DNA of 64,000 bases from Lactobacillus hamsteri DSM 5661 = JCM 6256 (GTDB lineage: Bacteria > Bacillota > Bacilli > Lactobacillales > Lactobacillaceae). Within the stretch, counting starts at the first letter, position 1. Each line of letters begins with the position of its first letter. The stretch lies in contig NZ_BALY01000003.1 of assembly GCF_000615445.1 (NCBI RefSeq), positions 1-64,000 on the forward strand, read 5' to 3'. The notes beneath the pieces are model-generated. The model worked only from the letters and a program-made list of their open reading frames with translations, made no database searches and had not been told where the DNA came from. The position numbers and the translations under genes were made by a program. Shown one piece after another: positions 19,838 to 28,897 of the stretch.

Positions 19838-20578
19838 TTAAACATATTTAACATCAACATCACTCATGCTGGCACGGCCTTGAATAATCAAAGTTGGGCC
19901 ACCACCATTTGAAGTTCCTTCAATTTCTAAGCTACCAAAAGTTGGGCCTAAATTACTTTCAACTTGCCAAGACAGAGGCACATAAACATTTAGATCCGTC
20001 ATTGTGACATCTAAATTCATTACTACGGTATCACCAGCAGCTTGTGCATCATCTAAATAAATATTGATATCGCCCATTTTTCCTCTTACATCAATAGTTT
20101 CAAGTTCTTTAGAATGAATATAACGAGAGGTATCTGACATAGTTTGATCAATAACAACATGCGCACCATTTTCGTTGCTTACTGTATCAGTAAAGATATG
20201 ATCCGAAATACTTTCTCTTTTGTTCCTAAAGTCTTTAATTTTCTTATTTGCATACACAACCGTATGAAATCGATTGCGAAATATAATCCCCAATCCAATT
20301 GAAATAAGAACAGCCGCAAGTAAAATTGTCCACGGAACCAACTTAGTAATATGAAGCGGTTGAGCAAAAATCATTAATAAAAATGCAACGGAGAATACAC
20401 TTTCCGTAATCCGACGATTAATAAGCCCATCAATTAAACTTAAAGCAAAAATAATCGTTCCTATAATTGCCCAAAAGCCAAGTTTATAAGTTAAAATTCC
20501 CATTTGATTGACAACTACTAATGCAGCCGCAGCTAAAAAGAAAATCCCCCAAAAGGATCGCCAAAATCTGTTTTTCAT
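19838..20578 (-). CDS. LiaF-like membrane protein (cell-wall stress response domain)
   Basis: The 246-residue protein has about four N-terminal membrane segments (residues ~8-105) and a cytoplasmic C-terminal beta-strand domain with VRGKMGDINIYLDDA, VTMTDLNVYVPLSW and TFGSLEIEG. These are typical of the DUF2154/LiaF C-terminal family. LiaF proteins inhibit cell-envelope stress signalling. The start overlaps the LytTR stop (ATGA), so the pair is co-translated; no LiaRS two-component genes are adjacent. It may restrain the LytTR regulator, which is inference from context. Confidence 0.8.
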   Translation of the reverse strand: MKNRFWRSFWGIFFLAAAALVVVNQMGILTYKLGFWAIIGTIIFALSLIDGLINRRITESVFSVAFLLMIFAQPLHITKLVPWTILLAAVLISIGLGIIFRNRFHTVVYANKKIKDFRNKRESISDHIFTDTVSNENGAHVVIDQTMSDTSRYIHSKELETIDVRGKMGDINIYLDDAQAAGDTVVMNLDVTMTDLNVYVPLSWQVESNLGPTFGSLEIEGTSNGGGPTLIIQGRASMSDVDVKYV

Positions 20579-21033
20579 GATAATTGCCTTCTTTCATCTA
20601 AACGATTGCGTAAATCGCGATAATAATGTCTTGAAACGTAAACTGTCTTATAAGAATCTTGAAATTGAATTTGACAATTTGAAATTGATCTTGTGATAGC
20701 ATGAATTTGATCCAAATTAAGAATTGTGGACTTAGCCACACGCATAAAATTGCTGCCCAAAATATCTTCTAATTCATACAGTTTATATTTCACTTGATAA
20801 GCATTTTTGGCAGTATGAGCCATTACCACCTTGCTATCGGTTTCAAAAAAGAGGATTTCACTTAAATTCAAATAGTAAGAAACATTATCTTTAAATCCTT
20901 CAATTTGACTTAAATTTTTCTCACCATCCTGAAGCATTTTATATAGCTTTTCGATTTCAGCATCCATCTTAGCTGCAGAAATTGTGACTTCTGTTTCCTT
21001 GCAATCAGGATTTATTTCCAATTTAACTTTCAA
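20575..21033 (-). CDS. LytTR-family DNA-binding regulator without receiver domain
   Basis: The protein has an N-terminal helical part (about 50 residues) and a C-terminal LytTR domain: NVSYYLNLSEILFFET, KYKLYELEDILGSNFMRVAKSTILNL and a final SRHYYRDLRNRLD. No response-regulator receiver is present. I place the start at TTG (21033), because GGAGG lies 4 bases before it. An upstream in-frame ATG (21051) would put that ribosome binding site inside the coding sequence. The partner membrane protein follows with a 4-base overlap, like LytTR regulatory systems where a membrane protein antagonises the regulator. Confidence 0.82.
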   Translation of the reverse strand: MKVKLEINPDCKETEVTISAAKMDAEIEKLYKMLQDGEKNLSQIEGFKDNVSYYLNLSEILFFETDSKVVMAHTAKNAYQVKYKLYELEDILGSNFMRVAKSTILNLDQIHAITRSISNCQIQFQDSYKTVYVSRHYYRDLRNRLDERRQLS

Positions 21034-21132
21034 GTTTCCTCCCCCTTTCATCAGCTTAATAAGTATTAAAACAGGTTCTTTTCACAAAAACTAGCTAATT
21101 TAACTAAGTGGTAATTTTTTCATTCTAAGAGG

Positions 21133-21167
21133 TAAAAAAAGACCACTTTCTTACAAGCAGTCTTTTC
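21133..21167 (-). terminator. Intrinsic terminator after rex
   Basis: Hairpin AAAAGAC...GTCTTTT with a T-rich tail on the minus strand, starting about 9 bases past the rex stop. Confidence 0.7.
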
Positions 21168-21175
21168 CAAATTAA

Positions 21176-21823
21176 TTAAAATTCATTATCTTTTGCTTTA
21201 TCTGAATTCAAAAAGTAAATTAAAGTTTGAAGTTCAGTTGCCAAGTCAACGTTTTGAACACGAACACTAGCTGGAGCTGACAACCTAATAGGTGTAAAGT
21301 TCATAATCCCTTTAATTCCCGCTTCAACCATTTCATCAGTAGTATGTTGCGCCGCACTTGATGGAACAGTCAAAATTGCAATAGAAATTTGTTGATCACT
21401 TAATTGCTTTTTAAGATCATCCATATCATATACAGGAACTCCGCTAAGGATTCGACCTGTAATTTCCTTATTAATATCAAATGCACAAGAAATTCTAATA
21501 TTGTTGCTACGTTTAAAGTTGTAATTAAGGAGTGCTCGCCCTAAATTACCTACACCAACTAAAGCAACATTGGTTAAAGTATCTTGATTAAGGATTTTCT
21601 TGAAAAACATAAGCAGATTTTTAACATCATATCCATACCCACGTTTTCCCAATGCACCAAAATATGAAAAATCTCTTCTAATTGAAGCACTATCAACCTG
21701 AACTGCTTCTGAAAGTTCAGTAGAAGAAACCTTAGATTTTCCTTCTTCGCTTAAAATAAGCAAATAGCGATAGTATAAAGGCAATCTCTTTGCGGTTGCC
21801 TTAGGGATTTTAATCTTATCCAT
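21176..21823 (-). CDS. rex: Redox-sensing transcriptional repressor Rex
   Basis: The 215-residue protein has an N-terminal winged helix ([41 protein letters not shown]) and a Rossmann domain with GVGNLGRAL that binds NADH/NAD+. It represses fermentation genes when NADH is low. The start at 21823 has GGAGG nearby; an in-frame start at 21865 lacks one. Upstream DNA contains a TTCACAA half-site (21912-21918), a possible autoregulatory Rex site, but not a full palindrome. Confidence 0.93.
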   Translation of the reverse strand: MDKIKIPKATAKRLPLYYRYLLILSEEGKSKVSSTELSEAVQVDSASIRRDFSYFGALGKRGYGYDVKNLLMFFKKILNQDTLTNVALVGVGNLGRALLNYNFKRSNNIRISCAFDINKEITGRILSGVPVYDMDDLKKQLSDQQISIAILTVPSSAAQHTTDEMVEAGIKGIMNFTPIRLSAPASVRVQNVDLATELQTLIYFLNSDKAKDNEF

Positions 21824-22002
21824 AAATAAGCCTCCAAATATTGGATGTTTGTGAATCTTAAACAAGCATTTATATCATACCTATTTTATTAGGATATTTG
21901 CAAGGATATTTTTCACAATACTAATTATTTCTATAATTAGCCTAAATAAGAATATCCAAAGACTACAGGCAATATGTTAAAATATTTGCAGGTGAAAAAA
22001 TT

Positions 22003-23934
22003 ATGATTATTGCACAAGGGCACGATCTTGAACAACAATTTGGTGCCAATACTCTATTTAAAAATGTTAACTTTTCAATTGATTCCAATGCACGCATTGG
22101 TTTAGTTGGTCCTAACGGTGTCGGCAAAACCACTTTGCTTAAAATAATGACAGGTGAACAAGAGCCCACTCATGGTGAATTTACCGTTAATAAAGGAATC
22201 GAAGTCGGATATATTGCACAGGAAAATGCTTTAGATGAAGATAAAACGATTTGGGATGAAATGGAATCTGTTTTTGCACCTTTAATCAATAAAGGCAAAA
22301 AATTACAGCATATGCAAGAAAAAATTGCTGATCATCCTAAAGATGAAGCTCTTCTCAAACAATATGACCAGATGCAGTTCGATTTTGAACAACAAGGTGG
22401 ATATACTTATCAATCTGATATCAAGAGTATCTTAAATGGATTTAAATTTCCTGAAGATACTTGGCAAAAACAGATTGGTAGCTTATCCGGTGGTGAAAAG
22501 ACTCGGCTTGCTTTTGTTAAATTACTTTTGAGAAAGCCACCTCTTTTGCTTTTAGACGAACCTACCAACTATTTGGATATGGATACTTTAGACTGGCTTG
22601 AAAGTTTTTTGAAAAACTATTCAGGTGCAATCTTAGTTGTATCTCACGACCAATATTTCTTAGATCATCTGGCTACACAAATCTTCGAATTGCAATTTGG
22701 TAAACTTACTGCTTTCAAAGGCAACTATTCTCAATACCAAATGCAACGCGAAGAACGTGATAAACAGCAAGAAGCTGCTTATGAAAAGCAACAAGAAGAA
22801 ATTAAAAAAGATGAAGAATTTATCCATAAGAACTTGGTTCGCGCAACGACCACTAAACGTGCTCAAAGTAGACGTAAAAAATTAGAAAAAATTGAGCGTA
22901 TCAAGCCGCCAAAGCATAAGAATAAGGTTCGCATTCACTTTAAGAGTGAACGTCCATCTGGTAAAGAAGTTTTAATCTTAAGCGATTTAACTATTGGCTA
23001 TCCTGAAAAGACTATGGTTAAAGATATTTCTTTCCAAGTTAACAAAGGCGACCGTGTTGCCATCATTGGTCCAAACGGAATTGGTAAGTCAACGCTTCTT
23101 AAAACTATTATGAAGCAGCTCCAACCTAAAGATGGCTCAATCAAGTATGGTGCATCCCTTGATATCGGTTATTACGATCAAGAATTGCAAAGACTTGATC
23201 CAAGTAAAACCGTTCTTGATACCATCTGGGATCGTCATAAAACTATGCCCGAACGTGATGTTCGTTCAATTCTAGCAAGTTTTCTTTTTACTGCTAAAGA
23301 TATTGATAAAACGGTTGGGCAATTATCAGGTGGTCAAAAGGCTCGTTTGACTTTGACTGTTCTTTCACTCGAACACGACAATTTCTTATTAATGGACGAA
23401 CCTACTAACCACTTAGATATTGAAGCTAAAGAAGTTCTTGAAGGAGCTTTAAAAGATTACGATGGTACTTTGCTTTTCGTATCTCACGACCGTTACTTCA
23501 TCAACGAATTAGCTAACAAGATTGTTTCAGTCCGCGATGGTCACGCCAAGATTTATGAAGGAAACTATTCATATTATCTTGATGAAAAAGCTAAACAAGA
23601 AGCTGGCCTCACGCCTAGCCAACCGGGAGACACTGTTCAAGAAACTGAACCAGTTAAACAAGTTAGCGAACAAAAGCTTTCTTACCAGGAGCAAAAGCAA
23701 CGCGATTCTCAAAAGAGAAAATTGCAAAGAGCAGTCGATAACACGGAAAAACAAATTGAAGAATTGGAAAGCCAACAAGAAGAAATTCAAAATGAAATGG
23801 CTAATCCAGATATCGCTACTAACTTTGATAAGCTAGGACCTCTTCAAGAAAAACTTTCTGCGGTTCAAGAAAAACTTGATCAAGCAAATGACGCTTGGGA
23901 AAAGGCACTTACTGAACTAGACGAATTTGAATAA
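22003..23934 (+). CDS. ABC-F family ATPase (YdiF-like)
   Basis: The 643-residue soluble protein has two ABC domains and no membrane segments. Motifs: GPNGVGKTTLL (first Walker A), LSGGEKTRLAF, LLLDEPTNYLD; then GPNGIGKSTLL, LSGGQKARLTL, LLMDEPTNHLD. A charged linker joins them and a coiled-coil C-terminus follows (KRKLQRAVDNTEKQIEELES). ABC-F proteins act at the ribosome E site. Position between rex and tsaD matches ydiF of Bacillus, suggesting a housekeeping translation factor and not drug resistance. Confidence 0.9.
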   Translation: MIIAQGHDLEQQFGANTLFKNVNFSIDSNARIGLVGPNGVGKTTLLKIMTGEQEPTHGEFTVNKGIEVGYIAQENALDEDKTIWDEMESVFAPLINKGKKLQHMQEKIADHPKDEALLKQYDQMQFDFEQQGGYTYQSDIKSILNGFKFPEDTWQKQIGSLSGGEKTRLAFVKLLLRKPPLLLLDEPTNYLDMDTLDWLESFLKNYSGAILVVSHDQYFLDHLATQIFELQFGKLTAFKGNYSQYQMQREERDKQQEAAYEKQQEEIKKDEEFIHKNLVRATTTKRAQSRRKKLEKIERIKPPKHKNKVRIHFKSERPSGKEVLILSDLTIGYPEKTMVKDISFQVNKGDRVAIIGPNGIGKSTLLKTIMKQLQPKDGSIKYGASLDIGYYDQELQRLDPSKTVLDTIWDRHKTMPERDVRSILASFLFTAKDIDKTVGQLSGGQKARLTLTVLSLEHDNFLLMDEPTNHLDIEAKEVLEGALKDYDGTLLFVSHDRYFINELANKIVSVRDGHAKIYEGNYSYYLDEKAKQEAGLTPSQPGDTVQETEPVKQVSEQKLSYQEQKQRDSQKRKLQRAVDNTEKQIEELESQQEEIQNEMANPDIATNFDKLGPLQEKLSAVQEKLDQANDAWEKALTELDEFE

Positions 23935-23937
23935 AAA

Positions 23938-23976
23938 TAAAAAGAGCAGATTTCAAATAGAAACCTGCTCTTTTTG
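23938..23976. terminator. Bidirectional terminator between the ABC-F gene and tsaD
   Basis: AAAGAGCAG...CTGCTCTTT stem-loop flanked by A and T tracts in the convergent gap. Confidence 0.85.
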
Positions 23977-23988
23977 TTATATAAATTA

Positions 23989-25038
23989 CTAATTAAGCAT
24001 ATTATCTGCATATGGTAATTCAAGTGATGGATCCGCATTTAAAGTCAAATCTGCGAACTTACCAGCATTATATAAATTATATGCAGCAGCACCGATCATT
24101 GCAGCATTATCACCACAAAGTTTAATATCCGGCAAAATTACCTTTGGTTGGATATTCTTAGGCAACTTTTCAATTTCTGCGCTCATACGATCACGCAAAC
24201 CATGGTTAGCAGCAACGCCCCCACCCATGATAAATGTCTTAGGTTGATATTGCTTCAAAGCTCTAACAGTTTTATGAGCCAAAACATCAATAACAGCCGC
24301 TTGGAAACTGGCAGCTAAATCATATTTATTCAATTCTTCATGAATTTGATCAGCATGGTGACAAGTATTAATAAAGGCACTCTTAAGACCTGAGAATGAG
24401 AAGTCGTAATCATCATCTTCCATCATTGCTCTTGGGAAATTAAAAGTATCTTTTCCTTGATGAGCCCAAGAATCAATAGTTTTACCAGCAGGATAATTTA
24501 CACCAAGAACACGGCCGATTTTATCATATGCTTCACCTGCCGCATCATCACGTGTATCCCCAATAATTTCGAAATGAATTGGGTCTTTCATCAAAACAAT
24601 TTCAGTATGTCCACCTGAAACTTGCAAAGCCAAAGCTGGATATTCAATCTTATCTTTTAATTGGGCAGCCATAATATGACCCATAATATGATCAACGCCA
24701 ATTAAAGGAATACCTGTAGCCATTGAAGCTGCCTTAGCAGCGCTAACTCCGATCAAAAGAGCGCCAACAAGTCCTGGACCATAAGTTACGGCAATCGCAT
24801 CAATATCATCCCAAGTAGCATTCGCTTCATTCAACGCTTCTTTGGTAATTTGGCTAATAACTTCAATATGGTGACGACTAGCTACTTCTGGAACAACTCC
24901 ACCAAAACGTTGGTGACTCTTAATTTGAGTAGCAACAACTAAACTTTCAATATCTGTTCCGTTTTTAATTACGGCAGTTGAAGTTTCATCACATGAACTT
25001 TCATAAGCTAAAATTCGAACGTCTTTTTTCTCACTCAC
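23989..25038 (-). CDS. tsaD: tRNA N6-threonylcarbamoyladenosine transferase TsaD
   Basis: The 349-residue ASKHA-fold protein has YESSCDETS at its N-terminus, the metal-binding HIMGH (HxxxH) and [11 protein letters not shown]. It transfers threonylcarbamoyl to A37 of ANN-decoding tRNAs with TsaB. The start is GTG, overlapping the rimI stop (GTGA). It is last in tsaB-rimI-tsaD. Confidence 0.96.
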   Translation of the reverse strand: MSEKKDVRILAYESSCDETSTAVIKNGTDIESLVVATQIKSHQRFGGVVPEVASRHHIEVISQITKEALNEANATWDDIDAIAVTYGPGLVGALLIGVSAAKAASMATGIPLIGVDHIMGHIMAAQLKDKIEYPALALQVSGGHTEIVLMKDPIHFEIIGDTRDDAAGEAYDKIGRVLGVNYPAGKTIDSWAHQGKDTFNFPRAMMEDDDYDFSFSGLKSAFINTCHHADQIHEELNKYDLAASFQAAVIDVLAHKTVRALKQYQPKTFIMGGGVAANHGLRDRMSAEIEKLPKNIQPKVILPDIKLCGDNAAMIGAAAYNLYNAGKFADLTLNADPSLELPYADNMLN

Positions 25039-25607
25039 AGCGTAAACTTCTTTCCTTTATTTTGATTCTTCCTTAACCAAAGAATCATATTAATTGCATC
25101 AGTATGAGTATCTTGATAATAATTTTTTCTGATAAAAATTTCTTCAAATCCTAAAGAACGATAAAGTTTCTTGGCAATCTCATTGTCTATTCTAACTTCT
25201 AAACTTACACATTCATTATCATTTTCACGTGCTCGATCAATCATTAATTCCATTAATCTTTTTCCAATATGCTGTCCTTGAAATTGCGGAGCAACAGCAA
25301 TATTAGTGATATGAGTTTCGCGGGAATAAAAACGCGCACCGATAAAAGCGACTAACGTGGAAGCTTGGTAGACAACCAAATACAAGGAATTTTTTCTTTT
25401 TTTAAGCTCAGATTCAAATGAAAAACTACTCCATGGAGTTTGTCCTGAATAAACCTGTTTTTCTAAAATGAGCAAACCTGGAATATCATTATCCGTTGCT
25501 TGCATAACTTGCAAAACTTTACCATTTACCGTCATGATAAACGGTGAAAAATTTATATTTATTCTATTTTCAACAGGATGAAAAAAATCATTAAACTTCT
25601 TCAACAT
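25035..25607 (-). CDS. rimI: Ribosomal protein S18-alanine N-acetyltransferase (RimI, GNAT)
   Basis: The GNAT domain contains [20 protein letters not shown] (acetyl-CoA loop) and [21 protein letters not shown]. From the ATG at 25607 the protein has 190 residues, with about 40 before the GNAT fold, longer than typical RimI. No strong ribosome binding site marks the start and a nearer ATG is possible. It overlaps tsaB by 17 bases and tsaD by 4. The substrate (S18 or other) is inferred from the tsaB-rimI-tsaD context. Confidence 0.87.
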   Translation of the reverse strand: MLKKFNDFFHPVENRININFSPFIMTVNGKVLQVMQATDNDIPGLLILEKQVYSGQTPWSSFSFESELKKRKNSLYLVVYQASTLVAFIGARFYSRETHITNIAVAPQFQGQHIGKRLMELMIDRARENDNECVSLEVRIDNEIAKKLYRSLGFEEIFIRKNYYQDTHTDAINMILWLRKNQNKGKKFTL

Positions 25608-26331
25608 AATTACTATCTGGTTCAAATGGCTTGCCAGTCTTCTTATGCCAATCAACTTCGGCTTGAGTTCTGCGCAAGTAACGTGGCAACAATTTATCTG
25701 GATCAACTGGCTCAGCACTCACAGCTAACTTGCCAATCAAACCGGAATGAAGAACGTTTTGATCATCTGTTCCATAGCTATAATCAAAATCAGCTTCTTT
25801 AATCAAGTCATCTTGCTTTTCAAGGCCACTACCAACAAAAATAACTTTCTTAATGTCATTTTCAGCCAAATAATCTTTCACTGCATTAAGTAAAACGTCA
25901 ATATGATAGTGACCGTCCGGAATAACATTTTCTGGCATATTATTTTTATTTACATAGCCACCAGCAAAGTAATTATCATTACGAGCATCAAGACCAGCTA
26001 CGATCAAAGTATTTTCATCTTTTACTGATTCAGCTAAAGCCTGTAAAGTAGAAATACCCACGACTTCTTTATTTAAAATGCTGGCAAACATTTTTACTGT
26101 AGTAATTCCAATTCTTAATCCCGTATAAGAACCAGGTCCAATTGCTACTGCAAAACGATCGATATCTTTTAATTTCAAATTATTAGCCTTTAAAATTTCA
26201 TCAATCATTGGATCAAGATGTTCACTATGATTGCGCTCATCTTGTTCATTTTTTTCAACTATAATTTCTTCATCGTTATTCAAAGCTACGCTTAAATGAT
26301 TAGTAGCGGTTGAAACACTTAAGATTTTCAT
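25591..26331 (-). CDS. tsaB: tRNA threonylcarbamoyladenosine biosynthesis protein TsaB
   Basis: The 246-residue ASKHA-fold protein begins MKILSVSTATNHLSVAL and contains VAIGPGSYTGLRIGIT, the TsaB hallmark. It partners TsaD in t6A synthesis. The C-terminus overlaps the rimI start. Confidence 0.94.
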   Translation of the reverse strand: MKILSVSTATNHLSVALNNDEEIIVEKNEQDERNHSEHLDPMIDEILKANNLKLKDIDRFAVAIGPGSYTGLRIGITTVKMFASILNKEVVGISTLQALAESVKDENTLIVAGLDARNDNYFAGGYVNKNNMPENVIPDGHYHIDVLLNAVKDYLAENDIKKVIFVGSGLEKQDDLIKEADFDYSYGTDDQNVLHSGLIGKLAVSAEPVDPDKLLPRYLRRTQAEVDWHKKTGKPFEPDSNYVEEV

Positions 26332-26360
26332 ATTAGATTACTATTCCTTTATATTTAAAA

Positions 26361-26885
26361 TCACTTTTTTATTTTAACACGAGAAAGGGCTTGTAAGACA
26401 AAGTAGATTACAACCATTTGAATCCAAGGAACAATTGCTTCTTTGGGAATACGCTGAATCAAAGCTACTTTTAAATCTACGCCATATAAAAGACTGACCC
26501 ATAGCGTATTCATGGCTATATTAACGATAATAGTAACTAAAATTGTGGATACAATAATCCGCCAAATTTCCACGGGCTTTTTATAGAAAAATAAGCCATA
26601 AATAAGTGGCGCTGCCATTGCCGTTAAAGTAAAGCCAATAAAGAAGCCACCTTGATTGCCAAAAATTGCTGAAGAAATCAAATCACTAATTCCGCCACCA
26701 ACAGCTCCCCAAATAGGTCCGAATAAATAGCCAAGCATAACGCTCCCAATAAATCCCAATCCTACTTTAACCATTGCAGGTCCAAACGAAAATTGACTTA
26801 AAATTATTTTGATAGCAACGATTATTCCAAGCAAAACTAATTTACGCAATTCTTCACCGCGTATTTGTTTAGATTTTGAATTCAT
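26361..26885 (-). CDS. folT: Folate-specific ECF transporter S component
   Basis: The protein of about 174 residues has around six hydrophobic segments, GYLFGPIWGAVGGGISDLISS and a C-terminal basic segment (RIPKEAIVPWIQMVV) typical of FolT. It captures folates and works with the shared EcfA-A'-T module; an ecfT gene lies at the right edge. The start at 26885 follows GAGGGGGG; upstream in-frame starts include that site. A terminator-like hairpin ends only a few bases before the ribosome binding site. Confidence 0.86.
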   Translation of the reverse strand: MNSKSKQIRGEELRKLVLLGIIVAIKIILSQFSFGPAMVKVGLGFIGSVMLGYLFGPIWGAVGGGISDLISSAIFGNQGGFFIGFTLTAMAAPLIYGLFFYKKPVEIWRIIVSTILVTIIVNIAMNTLWVSLLYGVDLKVALIQRIPKEAIVPWIQMVVIYFVLQALSRVKIKK

Positions 26886-26901
26886 TCTATCCCCCCTCAA
26901 T

Positions 26902-26930
26902 AAAAAAAGCACGACCCGATGTCATGCTTT
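26902..26930 (-). terminator. Terminator hairpin directly upstream of the folT ribosome binding site
   Basis: On the minus strand, AAAGCATGAC and GTCGTGCTTT form a 10-bp stem with a 5-base loop, followed by seven Ts. The T tract ends 3 bases before GAGGGGGG of folT. It follows the thioesterase stop by 17 bases. It may end that transcript, attenuate folT, or both. Confidence 0.8.
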
Positions 26931-26947
26931 TATTAAATCATACTTTG

Positions 26948-27684
26948 CTATATCTTTCGCCATTTTAGTTTGCAAACAGTCTTTTCATTGCCTTCTTCAT
27001 CTTCAATTGCATGATAAGAAACAATTTCATTATTATCGTTTGTTAAAGTTAAACATGAATAAGGCATTTCTCCATACTGTACTTCACGGTCAAACTTAAT
27101 ATCAATGTTTTCCACCATATGATTCTTTAAAAAGTCTCTTCCCAACATATCAATAAACCAATTAAAGTAGTGACTATTGGTTAAATGGTGGTTAGTATCA
27201 AGATCATCATAGCGAACACGATACTGGCGTTTTTTATCATATGTTTTTTGTGCACGCAAACGAGGAAAACGAGGCATTTTTGCTAAAAGTGGAACATTAA
27301 ATTGCTTCATTAACTCTGGATCAGAAGGAACCATTTTACGTTTTTTCAAATCAAACAATACCCATTGACTAGTAACTTTAACGAGTTGATTGCCTTTTTC
27401 ATCTTCGATGCCGAAATCACGATATTCAAAGAATTTATTATAGCCACTAGCTTCTGTAGTCAAAGTAACTTTTTCAAGCGTCTTAGGCAATCTTTTAATA
27501 TCAAAATGATACTGCGTAACAACCCAACCTTGCCTTGAGCCATTAAATCATCAGTGCCTGCCCCGCCTTTATCCAATTGGTGTTCAGAAACCTGCATTAA
27601 TAAATCAACCATGGATGGCAATTTTAAATGTTGATTTTCATCGCATTCACTAAATTCTATTTGATGTTCTTCTCTATATTGCAT
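26948..27684 (-). pseudogene. Acyl-ACP thioesterase, broken by a 1-base deletion
   Basis: Two frames make one acyl-ACP thioesterase of about 245 residues. The first half (ATG at 27684) runs MQYREEHQIEFSECDENQHL to MAQGKV; the second, one frame over, continues with QYHFDIKRLPKTLEKVTL and HHLTNSHYFNWFID (second hot-dog domain). Adding one G to the GG at 27528-27529 (AAGGTTGGG to AAGGGTTGGG) gives an uninterrupted GKGWVVTQYHFDIKR. The enzyme releases fatty acids from acyl-ACP. Either a recent frameshift or a sequence error. Confidence 0.85.
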
Positions 27685-27686
27685 AA

Positions 27687-28540
27687 CTATCCTTGATGAT
27701 ATTCGTCATAAAGTTCATTTTTAGAAACGTTGTGTTCCTTAGCGACTTTCTTAATAGCATCTTTTTTGCTTTCACCTTGATCAACCAAATCATTTACCAA
27801 GGCAATTAATTCTTTCCAAGAAAGTTGCTTAGCTTCTTCAGTATTAGGCGAAATTAAAATTACGAATTCGCCACGAGGAGCATTCTCAGCAAAATAATCG
27901 CTAACTTCACTCACAGTCCCACGAACAAATTCTTCATGAATTTTTGTTAATTCACGCGCAGCTACCATTTGACGATCTGCCGGTAATACTGAAGCCAATG
28001 TCTTTAAAGTTTTTGCTAAACGATGAGGTGCTTCATAAAAAATTGATGTCCCACGAAAATCGCTCATTTGCTTAAAGTAAGGCTTTTGTTCTGAAGATTT
28101 TCTTGCAAAAAGCCATAGTAAGTAAACGGTTGTGCATCAAAACCTGATGCAATTAGCGCTGTCGCAAAAGCAGAAGGGCCAGGAAGTGGAACAACTGGAA
28201 TATTATTTTTTATACATTCTTGAACCAAAATATAGCCAGGATCAGAAATAACAGGCATCCCTGCATCACTAATTTCGGCAATTGTTGCTCCATCTTGCAT
28301 CAACTTGATTAATTCTGGAGCCCTTTCCTTAGAATTATACTTATGAAAAGAAATCATACGATTATGTACGCCAATTTTTTCGAGTAAAATCCCACTCGTT
28401 CTAGTATCTTCTGCCGCAATATAATCAGCATTTGTTAACACCTTTTTGGCTCTTATAGTAATATCTTCTAAGTTTCCAATTGGCGTTGGCACCAAATAAA
28501 GCTTACCTGAATCATCTTTATAACTACTTTGACGTTGCAT
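27687..28540 (-). pseudogene. rsmI: 16S rRNA 2'-O-ribose C1402 methyltransferase RsmI, broken by a 1-base deletion
   Basis: The first frame (ATG 28540) has GKLYLVPTPIGNLEDIT, AAEDTRTSG, ISDAGMPVISDPG and PLPGPSAFATAL; the second has TSIFYEAPHRLAKTLK. Restoring one C in the minus-strand TTGCAAG (near 28105) yields FLPRKSSEQKPYFKQMSDF and a normal protein of about 285 residues. RsmI methylates C1402 in the decoding centre. Every motif is present across the two frames, so this is a fresh break or an error. Confidence 0.87.
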
Positions 28541-28551
28541 ACTTTTCGTCC

Positions 28552-28887
28552 TTATCGTTTCTTCTTTTCACCAAAATTATCTAAAATATCCAAACAAAAC
28601 ATACAATCTGAGCTAGGATCACGGTGTGAACCGTAATACATATTGCAGATATGATATCCTGAGCTATAAATTTGGCGCAAAGATTCCAAACCACTTTGAA
28701 TTTTGGCAACTGGTTCGCCACGTTTGGCCGTCAATTTATCAAGTTTTTCACGCAAAAGCTGATTTTCAACCTTCAACTCAGTATTTTCTTTTAAAGTTTC
28801 GAGCATATCATTTTCCAAACTCTCAACTGTCTTAGTCATTTTTTCCATTGAATTATGAAGCTGTTGCAACTTGGAATATGGATCCAT
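28552..28887 (-). CDS. yabA: Replication initiation control protein YabA
   Basis: The 111-residue protein has an N-terminal leucine-zipper coiled coil (residues ~5-60) and a C-terminal zinc-binding module (GYHICNMYYGS...SDCMFC). YabA binds DnaA and DnaN and limits initiation. The place between rsmI and holB matches Bacillus. Confidence 0.92.
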   Translation of the reverse strand: MDPYSKLQQLHNSMEKMTKTVESLENDMLETLKENTELKVENQLLREKLDKLTAKRGEPVAKIQSGLESLRQIYSSGYHICNMYYGSHRDPSSDCMFCLDILDNFGEKKKR

Positions 28888-28897
28888 TAATCAACAC

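Noticed and set aside
21846-21918. Rex-box-like sequences upstream of rex
   Set aside because: Only half-sites (TTGTGAA and TTCACAA) about 60 bases apart; no full 18-bp palindrome, so not listed as an operator.
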